Part shown: positions 17,281 through 26,095 of the stretch, piece after piece | Position numbering within the stretch: the stretch's first letter is position 1 | Layout of the letters: every line of letters starts with the position of its first letter | Assembly: GCA_964431205.1 (NCBI GenBank) | Contig: CAYSIX010000001.1 | Coordinates: 1-49,159 of the forward strand | Length of the DNA: 49,159 bases | Direction of reading: 5' to 3' | Source of the DNA: CAYSIX01 sp964431205 | Lineage (GTDB): Bacteria; Planctomycetota; Phycisphaerae; Phycisphaerales; Phycisphaeraceae | Made by a program: the position numbers and the translations under genes | Notes under the pieces: generated by a model | Databases searched by the model: none | Seen by the model: the letters and a program-made list of their open reading frames with translations, nothing else | Told to the model about the DNA's origin: nothing

Positions 17281-19524
17281 TTGCAGGATCTGCAGCCACG
17301 GCTGATCGCTCCAACCCGCCGTCCTCGGCTCAATCACGACACGGTCGAGCGCGGCCCCGCCGCTCGCGATCGTCGCGTCGCCGTAACGGGCCTGCTGGCG
17401 GCGCTGGTCAGTGTCGTCGCGACGCTCGCTGTAACGAACGCCCAAGCCGACTCCGCCGTTCATCAACAGATCACCGACGAGGCGACGCTCTGGGCCGAAG
17501 ACCTCTATCAGCGTATGAACTGGTACGTGCCACTGATCCGCTTTTCGTCGACCGGGTCCGGCCCCAACGACCCGCGGTACGACGCCAAGCACCTCTACGA
17601 CATGAGCTATTACGACGAGGCCCGGCTCGTGCAGTTCCAGAACACGCGTGATCCGGCGATCGCCGACCAGTTGCTCACGGAGTTGGAGTTCGTCCTCGAC
17701 CTGCGGACCGGCGGGCCGCTGGACCCGTACCCGGACCCGCCCGAGACGTTGCGGACAGGGCCGACCGGGCCACGATGGGTCAGTTTCAATCGCTACTACA
17801 CCCAGGTGGCCAACCCGCCGCGGCACGCCTGGTTCGCCCACAACGCCCAGTACTTGTCCAACCACCTGCGCCTCATCGGCATGATCCGCAACGATTCAGA
17901 GTTGCACGCCGAGTTTGCCGACCGGATCGATTCGATCGTCCCGATCGCGGCGGAGATTCTCAATGGATTCGACCATGAGTTCCAGCACTACTCCGACGGC
18001 GTGCGCGGGCTCTACACCGACCCGTTCTACGCGTCACTTGGCGGAGGCACGTCCACTTATCCCGGTCTGCTGCCCTTGAACATGCAGTCGGCGGCGGGCT
18101 CGGCCTATCTGGGGCTCTACCAGGCCTCCGGTGAGGAGCAATATCGTGAACGCGCCGAGGCGCTGGCGCTGACGATGAAAAGCGATCTGGTCGCGTCCGG
18201 CGACCGGTATCTGATGGCCTACGGCCAGGACCAGCGTTACGCGGCCGGACGGGAGGACATAGGGCACGGCGCCGTCAGCATCGCCTTCATCGTCGAGGCC
18301 TACGAGGCGGGCCTGGTCTTCAACGACACGGACCTGGCGCGTCTGAGCAACACGCTGCGGGCGATGAAGAAGTCCAATGGCGAGTTCTCGTTCTTCCTCG
18401 ACGGGACGGACCACAGCGGTACCACGGGCGTCAATCCGGCGGGCCTGGCCAACCGCTGGCTCCGCCTGGCGTACTACGAACCTGAGCTACGCGCCGAGAT
18501 GTGGGACCATCTACACCCGTACTACGATACCAACAACAGCTCGTCCGCGGTGTACACGGCCCTGGCCATGGCCCACTACGCCGTCTCGGGCGAATCGCAT
18601 CGCCCTGAGCGGATGTTCGTCGACCGCTTTGACGGGCCGCAGATCAGCGCTCGTTGGCGGCGGCCGTCGGATGAGTCGCTCGATGTCTTCTGGGTCACCA
18701 GCGTTCAAGACGGAGCGCTTCTTGTTCGCGACGTTGTCGACAACGCGTCCTACCCCTCGAAGTGGGTAGGCCTGACGCGTAGTCGGGAAGTATCGCCGAT
18801 CGGATCCTGGTCCGTCGAGGTTGATCTGGAGTGGAACGCCGCCGAGGCCGGCTCAAACGCGCTCAACGTCGAGCACGCGTTTCTGGTGCAGTTGCTCGAC
18901 GACGAGGGCGACGTCTTCGCGTCCCTGGGCCTGGCGGACCTGTGGCCCGAGCAGACCGCGGGCAGGCAGTGGTCGCTCGCGGGCACCTCGAGCCGATCGG
19001 CCCACCCCGGCGAGCTGGATCAGGTCGGCCGGGCACTGCTTCAGATACGAAGCCTTGAAGACGAAGCGCGAACGGAGTTGTATTGGGATCAGACGATGCT
19101 CGCGGAGTGGGACGGCTACCATACACTGAGCGAGGTCCTGCTTGTTTTTGGCAAGCACTATCCGAGCCAGGGCAGCGCGAACATGGGCGATTTCACGATC
19201 CACCGCGTCGCCGTGAACGAGCTCGCGGCCCCCACCGTGCCCGGCGATGCCGACGGGGACGGCGACGTGGACGCGTTCGACCTGGGTATCTGGCAAACCG
19301 ATTTCGGAATGACCGGCGCGAGCCTGGCGGCCGACTTCGACGCGGACGGCGACGTCGACGGGTTCGATCTTGGCCTGTGGCAGACAAACTTCGGCCGTAG
19401 CGCCCAAGGCGTGACGGTGCCCGTGCCATCCGTCGGGGTGCTGATGGTGGTCAGCGCGCTGCTGGGTGTTGGTCGACAGGACCGGGCCATCGCCCGAGGC
19501 CGAATCGCTCACACGCAACGATGA
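17281..19524 (+). CDS. Large secreted protein, alpha-barrel-like, with dockerin repeats
   Basis: A 747-residue protein. The start is taken as the TTG at 17281: it has AGGAG at 17269-17273 with a 7-nt spacer and lies beyond the terminator hairpin that the longer frame would run through. A signal sequence follows (VTGLLAALVSVVATLAVTNAQA). Residues about 60-420 look helical and resemble alpha/alpha-barrel carbohydrate enzymes (GHGAVSIAFIVEAYEAG, NRWLRLAYYEPELR). Residues about 440-640 look like a beta-sandwich (FVDRFDGPQISARWRRPS). Two dockerin loops follow, then a tail with VPVPS in place of VPEP. A polysaccharide-degrading role is likely but not proven; no catalytic residues are assigned. It leads a plus-strand operon with the isochorismatase, DegT and NodB genes. 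Confidence 0.72.
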   Translation: MQDLQPRLIAPTRRPRLNHDTVERGPAARDRRVAVTGLLAALVSVVATLAVTNAQADSAVHQQITDEATLWAEDLYQRMNWYVPLIRFSSTGSGPNDPRYDAKHLYDMSYYDEARLVQFQNTRDPAIADQLLTELEFVLDLRTGGPLDPYPDPPETLRTGPTGPRWVSFNRYYTQVANPPRHAWFAHNAQYLSNHLRLIGMIRNDSELHAEFADRIDSIVPIAAEILNGFDHEFQHYSDGVRGLYTDPFYASLGGGTSTYPGLLPLNMQSAAGSAYLGLYQASGEEQYRERAEALALTMKSDLVASGDRYLMAYGQDQRYAAGREDIGHGAVSIAFIVEAYEAGLVFNDTDLARLSNTLRAMKKSNGEFSFFLDGTDHSGTTGVNPAGLANRWLRLAYYEPELRAEMWDHLHPYYDTNNSSSAVYTALAMAHYAVSGESHRPERMFVDRFDGPQISARWRRPSDESLDVFWVTSVQDGALLVRDVVDNASYPSKWVGLTRSREVSPIGSWSVEVDLEWNAAEAGSNALNVEHAFLVQLLDDEGDVFASLGLADLWPEQTAGRQWSLAGTSSRSAHPGELDQVGRALLQIRSLEDEARTELYWDQTMLAEWDGYHTLSEVLLVFGKHYPSQGSANMGDFTIHRVAVNELAAPTVPGDADGDGDVDAFDLGIWQTDFGMTGASLAADFDADGDVDGFDLGLWQTNFGRSAQGVTVPVPSVGVLMVVSALLGVGRQDRAIARGRIAHTQR
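19243..19396 (+). repeat. Dockerin-like double calcium-loop cassette (copy 2)
   Basis: Encodes DADGDGDVDAFDLGIWQTDF and DFDADGDVDGFDLGLWQTNF. The second loop differs from the other copies at two positions (A for G, G for A), but the spacing is the same. Confidence 0.78.
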
Positions 19525-20411
19525 GAGCCAAGATGCCTGACGACGCCCAAGACGTGCCCAGCGTCCAGATCTCACCGCGGTACTATCGATGGTTCGTCGA
19601 TTGCGACCGGCCGTGGCGTGAGTCTCACACGGGCTACGACCACTTGGAGTGGCAGGTGCCCGTCGGGTCGATGGCCCTGGTACTCGTCGACGTGTGGGAC
19701 CGCCACTACCTGCCCGAGCCGCAGGAACGGATCGATCGGATCACCCGGGACATGATTCGCCCGCTGGTCGAGGCGTGTCGGGAAGCCGGCGTCCACGTGA
19801 TTCACGCGCCGTCAGCCGAGACCGCGGAGCGGTACCGTGACCATTGGCCGGCTGGCACGGCGTCCCAAGCGGCGGAGCGGCCGGATTGGCCGCCGGCGTC
19901 GTTCCGAGCGCGGACCGGGCCTTATCGTCGATTCGCCGGTCGCGACGAGCCGGGGCGGCAGGAGTGGGAAGCGCTCAAGAGCTCTCGGCGGATTCACCCG
20001 GCAGTCGCCCCCCTCGCCGGCGACAGCGTGGTGCCCGACGCCGACGCCCTGCATCGGTTGTGTCGCGAACGCAAATTGTTGTTTCTCTTTTACGCCGGCT
20101 TCCACACCAACAGCTGCGTGCTGCTTCGCGATTATGGCATGTGGGCGATGTCGCAGCGCGGCTACGCCACCGTGCTGTTGCGCGACGCCACGACCGGGCT
20201 GGAGGCGTCTTTCACACGCGACACCATGGAGCAGACCCGGCAGACGACGCTCCTGCTCGAGATGTTCGGCAGCTGCAGCATCCCAAGCGGCGAGCTGCTG
20301 ACCGCGCTCGACGCGCTGCGGACGTCGAGCGACGGCGAATCATGTCGGTCCTCTGTCGCGCCGAGCACACCCCTCATCCCCGCTTCACGCATCGAGAGTC
20401 AATCGACATGA
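19521..20411 (+). CDS. Isochorismatase-fold cysteine hydrolase
   Basis: A 296-residue cytoplasmic hydrolase. The family triad is plausible: Asp57 in LVLVDVWD, a candidate Lys153 (EALKSSRR) and the nucleophile Cys199 in AGFHTNSCVLL. The family cleaves amides (for example carbamoyl-sarcosine, nicotinamide) or isochorismate. The N-terminal YYRWFVDCDRPW and a segment before the Cys make it longer than the usual 180-220 residues. The ATG at 19521 overlaps the previous stop by 4 nt, with a second ATG at 19533. The stop overlaps the DegT start by 4 nt. Coupling to an aminotransferase and a NodB-like protein suggests that it removes an N-linked group from an amino sugar or cyclitol. Confidence 0.8.
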   Translation: MRAKMPDDAQDVPSVQISPRYYRWFVDCDRPWRESHTGYDHLEWQVPVGSMALVLVDVWDRHYLPEPQERIDRITRDMIRPLVEACREAGVHVIHAPSAETAERYRDHWPAGTASQAAERPDWPPASFRARTGPYRRFAGRDEPGRQEWEALKSSRRIHPAVAPLAGDSVVPDADALHRLCRERKLLFLFYAGFHTNSCVLLRDYGMWAMSQRGYATVLLRDATTGLEASFTRDTMEQTRQTTLLLEMFGSCSIPSGELLTALDALRTSSDGESCRSSVAPSTPLIPASRIESQST

Positions 20412-21661
20412 CCCAGACCAATTCCTCATCGAACGAGCATTATCCCACCGACCGCCCGTTTCGGTTCGGCGGCAACGAGCTTCGCTACGTACGCGAGGCG
20501 ATCGAGAGCGGCAACCTGTTCTATTGGCCGGAGGGCCGATTCGTCACTCGCCTGATCGACCACATCCGCGAACGATTTGAGATGCCGTACGCGGTGGCGA
20601 CGTCATCGGGTACGTCGGCGTTGCAGGTGGCGCTGGCGGCCGCGGGCGTGCGACCCGGCGCGGAGGTGATCGTCCCGCCGATCACCGACATGGGCACGCA
20701 CATCGCCGTGTTGCGACAGAACGCGATCCCGGTGTTCGCCGACGTGCACCCACACACGTACAACCTCACACCGGAGACGATCGAGCGGGCGATCACCGAT
20801 CGGACCCAGGTCGTGCTGCTCGTGCACCTGGCCGGCAACCCGGCCGACGCGCCGGCCATCGCCGACCTCTGCCGCCGCCGCGGACTCCTGCTGATCGAGG
20901 ACGCCGCGCAGGCGTACGGCGCCTATCTGCACGGCGAGCACGTAGGGACGTTCGGCGACTTCGGATGCTTCAGTCTCAACAACTCCAAGCACATCAGTTG
21001 CGGCGAAGGTGGCTTCGTCCTAACCCGCGACAAGCGGCTTTACGTGCGCGCCCACAACCACGCCGACAAGTTCTACGACCGTCACAATTCTGGTCTGTGG
21101 TTGCAGGAGCTGGGCGCCAACTTCCGCATGACCGAGTTGCAGGGCGCGGTCGCGCTGGCACAAATGGAGCGGATGGAGGCATTCACCGAACGACGCGGGC
21201 TGATCGGTGCGCGCCTCATCGAGATGCTATCCGACACGCCGGGCATCCTGCTGCCCGAGTCTCTGCCCGGAGCAACGTGCAGCTATTGGTTCCTGATGTT
21301 TCGGATCGACCCGACCGTCGTTCGCGTCTCACGGGAGGAGCTGCAGGCCCGGCTGACCGAACGCCGGGTTCGTTGCACCGCCGGTTATCTTCACCGCCCG
21401 AGCTATCTCGAGCCCATGTTCCAGAACAAGTCGTTCTTCCCGGGCGGCGTCTGGCCCGGGGAAGTTGTCGCCGGTCGGACGTACGACTACCGCGAGGTAT
21501 CGTGCCCGGTCGCCGAGCAGGTACTCGAGACCGCCATGACGCTGCAGGTCCACGAGGGTCAGACGGACCAGGAGGTGCAGTGGATCGGCACGCACGTCCT
21601 TAAGGTGTGGGCGCGTGCGATGCAGGATGCCAACGGCGTGGCGACGGAGGTCGGTGCATGA
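20408..21661 (+). CDS. DegT/DnrJ/EryC1/StrS-family PLP aminotransferase
   Basis: A 417-residue PLP enzyme. The PLP Lys is Lys194 (CFSLNNSKHISCGEGG) and the Asp partner is Asp165 (LIEDAAQAYGAY). An AVATSSGTSALQ segment supplies phosphate contacts. The start is the ATG at 20408, in a 4-nt overlap with the isochorismatase stop; the frame is open much further upstream (to 19844), but only as a shadow of that gene. The VIVPPITDMGT segment relates it to the DegT protein at 8848-10107. It should transaminate a keto sugar or cyclitol. The stop overlaps the next start by 4 nt. Confidence 0.87.
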   Translation: MTQTNSSSNEHYPTDRPFRFGGNELRYVREAIESGNLFYWPEGRFVTRLIDHIRERFEMPYAVATSSGTSALQVALAAAGVRPGAEVIVPPITDMGTHIAVLRQNAIPVFADVHPHTYNLTPETIERAITDRTQVVLLVHLAGNPADAPAIADLCRRRGLLLIEDAAQAYGAYLHGEHVGTFGDFGCFSLNNSKHISCGEGGFVLTRDKRLYVRAHNHADKFYDRHNSGLWLQELGANFRMTELQGAVALAQMERMEAFTERRGLIGARLIEMLSDTPGILLPESLPGATCSYWFLMFRIDPTVVRVSREELQARLTERRVRCTAGYLHRPSYLEPMFQNKSFFPGGVWPGEVVAGRTYDYREVSCPVAEQVLETAMTLQVHEGQTDQEVQWIGTHVLKVWARAMQDANGVATEVGA

Positions 21662-23499
21662 GCGAGTGGTCGTCTTCCCCCGTCGCTGTGCTGGTCGCCG
21701 ATCCGCCGCCGCTGAATCGCCCGAGGTTCTGTGAAGCCGGCGCGTACCTCTTCGAGGTGCTCGAGCACGCGGGGATCCCGTACCGGCGGCTGAGCCTCGC
21801 CGCCGGCGCCGACATGACCGGCGTCAGCGTCCTGATCACCGTGGGCGAACCCGAGGCGGCCGTGTCCTGCATCCATGCGTTGCGGGCGTGGCTGGAGTGC
21901 GGCGGCGTCTGGATCAGCATCGCGGGCCTGCACGGCGAACCCGATCTGTTCGGCGTCAAGCCGTGTCGATCCCAGTACACCGGCATCTTCGGCACCGCTG
22001 AACAGATCTCGCTGGGCGAGGGCTACCTCGAGCCGACGCCGCTCGGACGCGACCAACCCATTGCCCAGCATATCGACCACCCCCTGCACTTTTTCGGTGG
22101 GCTAGCCGCCGAAGCGACAGACGCCGCCGTCCTCGCGCGTGTCCGCGACGCCCACGGCCAGCCGACCGACCGTGTGGGTGTCTCGCAGTGCCAGCGCGGC
22201 GAAGGGCTGGCGGTGTTCATCGGATCCGACCTGACCGGCTCGATTGTTCGCATCCAACAGGGCATTTCGGTCGGCACGGATCGCGTGTCGTCCGCGGACG
22301 GAACTGCGCCGAGTCAGGACGGCATTCTCAAGTCGGACGACGGCGCCGTGCTCGATCCGATCTTGGATCGTCAGGACGTGCCGGGCGTCACGGGGCTCCG
22401 CGCGTACCTGACGCCGGTCGCCGATCAGTGGCGTCAGCTCCTGATTCGCGCAATCCTGGCAGGGTGCCGGCGCGCGGCGGCGGACCTGCCGATGCTGTGG
22501 CTTTACCCGGGCACGATCACCGCGATCGCCCACATGTCTCACGATACCGACGGCAACGACCCGCAGAAGGCAAGCCACCTACTCGAGCAGCTTCAGGCCG
22601 CGGACATCCGATCGACGTGGTGCGTCATCCGGCCCGGATACGAGCCGGACGTGATCGCCCGCATCCGCGAGGCCGGACACGAGCTGGCCATGCACTTCGA
22701 CGCCCTCACGCCCGGACATGACTGGACCCGCGCGCAGTTCACCCGCCAGGCGTTGAACCTGGCGGATCAACTCGGCGCGATGCCCAGGACCAACAAGAAC
22801 CACTACCTGCGATGGGAGGGTGGGAGCCAACTCATCGAGTGGTGCGAGGCGCACGGCCTTCTGCTCGACCAGAGCAAGGGGCCTGCCAAACCCGGAGAGG
22901 CCGGCTTTCTCTTCGGCACCTGCCACCCCTACCGCTACGTCCGCGACGATGGTCGGCTCAGTGACGTGCTCGAGCTGCCCACACACACGCAGGACCTGGC
23001 GGTCTTCGTCGAGCCGGAAGTGTTGCCGCACCTGATCCGGGCCGTCCTCGCTCAGCACGGCGTGCTTCACCTGCTGTTTCACCCATCGCACGTGGACAAG
23101 CAGGCGGTCCGTGAGGCGATCGCTCGGGCCGTCACGCTGGCGCGCGAGGCGGGTCTCGAGTGGTGGACGAGCGAGCGGCTGGCCCGCTGGGAACGCGCTC
23201 GCCGCGCGGTGCGCTGGCAGGATCCGGAGGCCGACGACGCGGCCGTGGCGCTTCACCTGCCGGATGAGATCGCCGACCGGGTCACCCTCCTGTGGCTGAT
23301 GCAGGAGGAAGACAAAGCGACCTCCGCCGCCGACGGCGAGTCGGAGGAAACGATGCGCTGCTGGGGATTCGAGTTTAGACGCGCTCGCCTGGAACGGCGG
23401 GGCGACGCGTTCGTCGCCCGCATGCCGGAATCGGAATGCACGTTGGCCCTAGACGGGCGATCAAGTCCACCCATGGAACACTCGCCACGACAGGGCTGA
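21658..23499 (+). CDS. Two-part protein with C-terminal NodB-like deacetylase domain
   Basis: A 613-residue protein. The start is the ATG at 21658, overlapping the DegT stop (ATGA). Residues about 10-250 resemble a flavodoxin- or class-I-glutamine-amidotransferase-like domain (VSVLITVGEPEAAV, GGVWISIAGLHGEPD) of the sort found next to carbohydrate hydrolase domains, without a recognisable nucleophile. Residues about 285-520 are a NodB-like barrel: HMSHDTDG (293-300) at the catalytic Asp motif, HELAMHFDA (341-349) at the metal histidines, and LLFHPSH near the end. No signal peptide is seen. It is the last gene of the 17281 operon and presumably deacylates the same substrate class as the neighbouring isochorismatase and DegT enzymes. 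Confidence 0.7.
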   Translation: MSEWSSSPVAVLVADPPPLNRPRFCEAGAYLFEVLEHAGIPYRRLSLAAGADMTGVSVLITVGEPEAAVSCIHALRAWLECGGVWISIAGLHGEPDLFGVKPCRSQYTGIFGTAEQISLGEGYLEPTPLGRDQPIAQHIDHPLHFFGGLAAEATDAAVLARVRDAHGQPTDRVGVSQCQRGEGLAVFIGSDLTGSIVRIQQGISVGTDRVSSADGTAPSQDGILKSDDGAVLDPILDRQDVPGVTGLRAYLTPVADQWRQLLIRAILAGCRRAAADLPMLWLYPGTITAIAHMSHDTDGNDPQKASHLLEQLQAADIRSTWCVIRPGYEPDVIARIREAGHELAMHFDALTPGHDWTRAQFTRQALNLADQLGAMPRTNKNHYLRWEGGSQLIEWCEAHGLLLDQSKGPAKPGEAGFLFGTCHPYRYVRDDGRLSDVLELPTHTQDLAVFVEPEVLPHLIRAVLAQHGVLHLLFHPSHVDKQAVREAIARAVTLAREAGLEWWTSERLARWERARRAVRWQDPEADDAAVALHLPDEIADRVTLLWLMQEEDKATSAADGESEETMRCWGFEFRRARLERRGDAFVARMPESECTLALDGRSSPPMEHSPRQG

Positions 23500-23569
23500 C
23501 ATGTCCGGTCGCTTCGCGGACGCCGCCGCGATGGCCCGTCGTTATGCGGGATCGACATCACCGCGAGCA

Positions 23570-24910
23570 TCAATCGACACACGAATCGCTCGGCCACGGG
23601 TCGATCGCCTCGGCGTGGTGCCCGCCCAGGCCCGCCACGCTCGGATCGGGCAGGACGTGCCGACCGTCGCGCACGTCGAACAGCCCGGGGAATGCCATAT
23701 CCCAGCCACGGTTCGCTTCGGGCGTGAACTGCGGTGAGTTGAGCTCGACGCCGTTCAGCGTCGGCACGTGCGCCGCGAACAGACCCGCGTGCACCGCCGC
23801 GAGCGCGGGATTCGTCAGGTCCTGGAGCGACAGCTCGAGGTTGAACCTGTGGGCATAGGCGGCCGCGATCAGCGCGAAGCTGTGGCCCTTGCAGGTCTTG
23901 ATCGCGAAGCCGGACCATCCCTGCGCCCGCGCCAGGTCCATCGCCTCCAGCGTCGTCAGGCCTTCGTCCACCACGACCGGCTTGCGCGCGGCGATCGGAC
24001 GCCAGTCGTATGCGTGCTGGGAGATGTCTCGGCCGGTTGGCTGTTCGATCAGCTCAAGCGCCTCGTACGCGGCAGGGTCTAGCGTCTCCAGCACGTCCAG
24101 AAAGCCCGCGACGCTGCGCGCATCCGGATTGGCCTCGTTCGAATCGATGGAGACGCGCGGGTGCGCCACGCCCCACCGTCGCGCGGCCGACGCCACCTCG
24201 ATCACGCGCTTTGCGTCCTCCCCCGCGTCCCGCCCCATGATCTTGATCTTGAAAGCGGAGTAACCGCGGCGAGACACCGGCGGGCGAACGTCACGCTCCA
24301 GGTCGTCCGACTTGCCGATCAGCCACCACGCCGGGCTGCGGATCTGCCGACCGCGCGACAGCAGGCCGCGGATCGCTCGAAACGCCCCGCCCTCTGCGCC
24401 GAAGTACGGATCACACGTCGGCAGGCTCAATGGCTGGTCGTACAGCGCAAATGCGCTGCGGCCCAACGCCTGGCCGACCGCGTCGTGGATCGCGGCGTCG
24501 AAGATGCTCGCACACACGGCCCGGGCAAGCAGCGGCGGCGCAGCGGCGACGTCCGGCCGCTCATCGGTGACGACGTGCTCGTGCATCGCCATGCCCGCGA
24601 CGAGCGGGTGCGGCTGCTCATCCAGGAGGTGAGGCAGGCGATCGGCCAGTCGCAGGCACTCATCGCGCATCGCCGCCTCGCGCCGGGCGTGGCTGAATTG
24701 CGCGCTCGGCCACGCCCACAGATCACTGAGGTATATGCAGCCGCGACCGATCGACTCGACGCCATTGCACGCCGCGTGAACGCGCGCATCGGCCCTCGTG
24801 ATGGCCTCGATCCTGCCGGTGCTCAGCACCAGCGGCGTGGCGAACCGCTCGCGGCAGAAGCGCACCTCGGCGGACCGGACCCGTACCCGAGTCGACGTGC
24901 GGCCGCTCAC
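23570..24910 (-). CDS. Enolase-superfamily enzyme (mandelate racemase/MLE type)
   Basis: A 446-residue enzyme. A KxK acid/base motif lies at residues 221-223 (FKIKIMG). Metal ligands are visible as Asp256 (SIDSNEA), Glu289 (LIEQPTG) and Asp315 (VVVDEGL), and a second-side Lys338 is in AIKTCKG. The superfamily abstracts an alpha proton from a carboxylate. Sugar-acid dehydratases and racemases are the common outcome, and this one cannot be assigned to a substrate. The start is the GTG at 24910, overlapping the GntR stop by 4 nt (GTGA), so it is translationally coupled to its probable regulator. It faces the amino-sugar operon across the divergent promoter. Confidence 0.82.
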   Translation of the reverse strand: MSGRTSTRVRVRSAEVRFCRERFATPLVLSTGRIEAITRADARVHAACNGVESIGRGCIYLSDLWAWPSAQFSHARREAAMRDECLRLADRLPHLLDEQPHPLVAGMAMHEHVVTDERPDVAAAPPLLARAVCASIFDAAIHDAVGQALGRSAFALYDQPLSLPTCDPYFGAEGGAFRAIRGLLSRGRQIRSPAWWLIGKSDDLERDVRPPVSRRGYSAFKIKIMGRDAGEDAKRVIEVASAARRWGVAHPRVSIDSNEANPDARSVAGFLDVLETLDPAAYEALELIEQPTGRDISQHAYDWRPIAARKPVVVDEGLTTLEAMDLARAQGWSGFAIKTCKGHSFALIAAAYAHRFNLELSLQDLTNPALAAVHAGLFAAHVPTLNGVELNSPQFTPEANRGWDMAFPGLFDVRDGRHVLPDPSVAGLGGHHAEAIDPWPSDSCVD

Positions 24911-26037
24911 GCCGTCTCACCAACCAGGAGACTGACCGGGACGACCTGACGCAACGGTGGCGCGTCGATCCCGTCGCGCATCTCTTCGATCACCTGCCGC
25001 GAGCGGCGTCCCATCTCGTGAAGCCCGAGGTTGATCGAGGACATGGGCATGGGCCAGTCTCCATCCTCTAACACGGGCCCGGCGCCGACGATGGCCAGGT
25101 CCTGCGGCACGCGGACCTTCGCGGCGAGGGCCGCGAGCAGTCCGCCGCGAGCCATGAAGTCCGAGGCGAAAATGATCGCATCCGGACGGTGTTCAAGACC
25201 GAGAAGGCGTCGCGTAGCCTCGGCCCCATCGCTTTCCCCGTAGCCGGCCGTGACCTTCCAATCGGAACGAACCTCGAGCCCGTGCGCGGCGATCACCGCT
25301 TCGAACGCCTCCAGCCACCGGCCCGTGCTGAATCGCTCGGGGCCGGCGACCACGATCGCGATGCGTTCGCGCCCCCTGCGGACCAGGTGGCCGACGGCCT
25401 GGGCGATGCCGCTGCTGTAGTTGGGCACGATGCAGTGACTGAACCCGTCGACCACATCGCTGAACAAGAGCACGGTCGGGAGCTGCCTGAGGCGAGACAA
25501 CGCCAGGAGACAGGAGTTGATGGGCGACATCATGACCAGGCCATCGAGGCCCGAAAGCGGCAGACAGGCGTTCAGCTCTCGCTCGCTGTTCAGCTTCGCT
25601 GGGACGTCGAAGAGGCGCACGGCCACGTCACCGGTCGCGTCACGCAGGCCGGCGACGATCGGCCGAAAGAACGGGTACCCGTCGGCGAGGCTCGCGAACG
25701 CGATGCCCACGCTCAGCGTCTCGCGAACGGTCGGGTCTCGCCGCCGCTCCAGCTCATCAACGCTGCGCGCCACGATGGTGCCGGCACCCGGCTTGGCGAT
25801 GACCAGCCCCTCGGCCGCCAGCGACTGAAGCGATCGGCGGATGGTCATCTCGCTGATGCCCCAGCGGGCGCTGAGCTCACGTTGGGTTGGCAGCTCGTCG
25901 CCGGCCTGAAGCACGCCGTTGGCGATCTGACGCCGAATCAGGTCGGCGATCTGCAGATACAGGTGGACCCCATTGCCCCGCTGGACCTGCGCGCCGATCA
26001 CGTCAATCGAACGTGATTGCGATATCGTTGATGCCAT
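24907..26037 (-). CDS. GntR-type regulator with LacI-like sugar-binding domain
   Basis: A 376-residue regulator. The N-terminal winged helix is about residues 24-90 (LYLQIADLIRRQIANGVL, ELPTQRELSARWGISEMTIR), followed by a periplasmic-binding-protein-like effector domain (VGIAFASLADGYPFFRPIVA, RPDAIIFASDFMARGG, LAIVGAG), the AraR-type layout. The ATG at 26037 is preferred; the frame is open to 26097, but that would overlap the divergent oxidoreductase start and cover the likely promoter. It probably senses a sugar and controls both the enolase-superfamily gene behind it and the divergent Gfo/Nag operon. Confidence 0.82.
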   Translation of the reverse strand: MASTISQSRSIDVIGAQVQRGNGVHLYLQIADLIRRQIANGVLQAGDELPTQRELSARWGISEMTIRRSLQSLAAEGLVIAKPGAGTIVARSVDELERRRDPTVRETLSVGIAFASLADGYPFFRPIVAGLRDATGDVAVRLFDVPAKLNSERELNACLPLSGLDGLVMMSPINSCLLALSRLRQLPTVLLFSDVVDGFSHCIVPNYSSGIAQAVGHLVRRGRERIAIVVAGPERFSTGRWLEAFEAVIAAHGLEVRSDWKVTAGYGESDGAEATRRLLGLEHRPDAIIFASDFMARGGLLAALAAKVRVPQDLAIVGAGPVLEDGDWPMPMSSINLGLHEMGRRSRQVIEEMRDGIDAPPLRQVVPVSLLVGETA

Positions 26038-26072
26038 ATTGCAATGTTCCAATACTTGTGCTAGGTTGTCAA
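26037..26072. promoter_or_regulatory. Divergent control region of GntR and amino-sugar operon
   Basis: The 58-nt gap between the divergent genes contains an 18-bp inverted repeat, TATTG-N8-CAATA (26037-26054), touching the GntR start codon, and a consensus TTGACA -35 on the minus strand (26072-26067). The repeat is a good candidate operator for the GntR protein. Confidence 0.45.
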
Positions 26073-26095
26073 GACCACCGTAACGGAACGATGAC

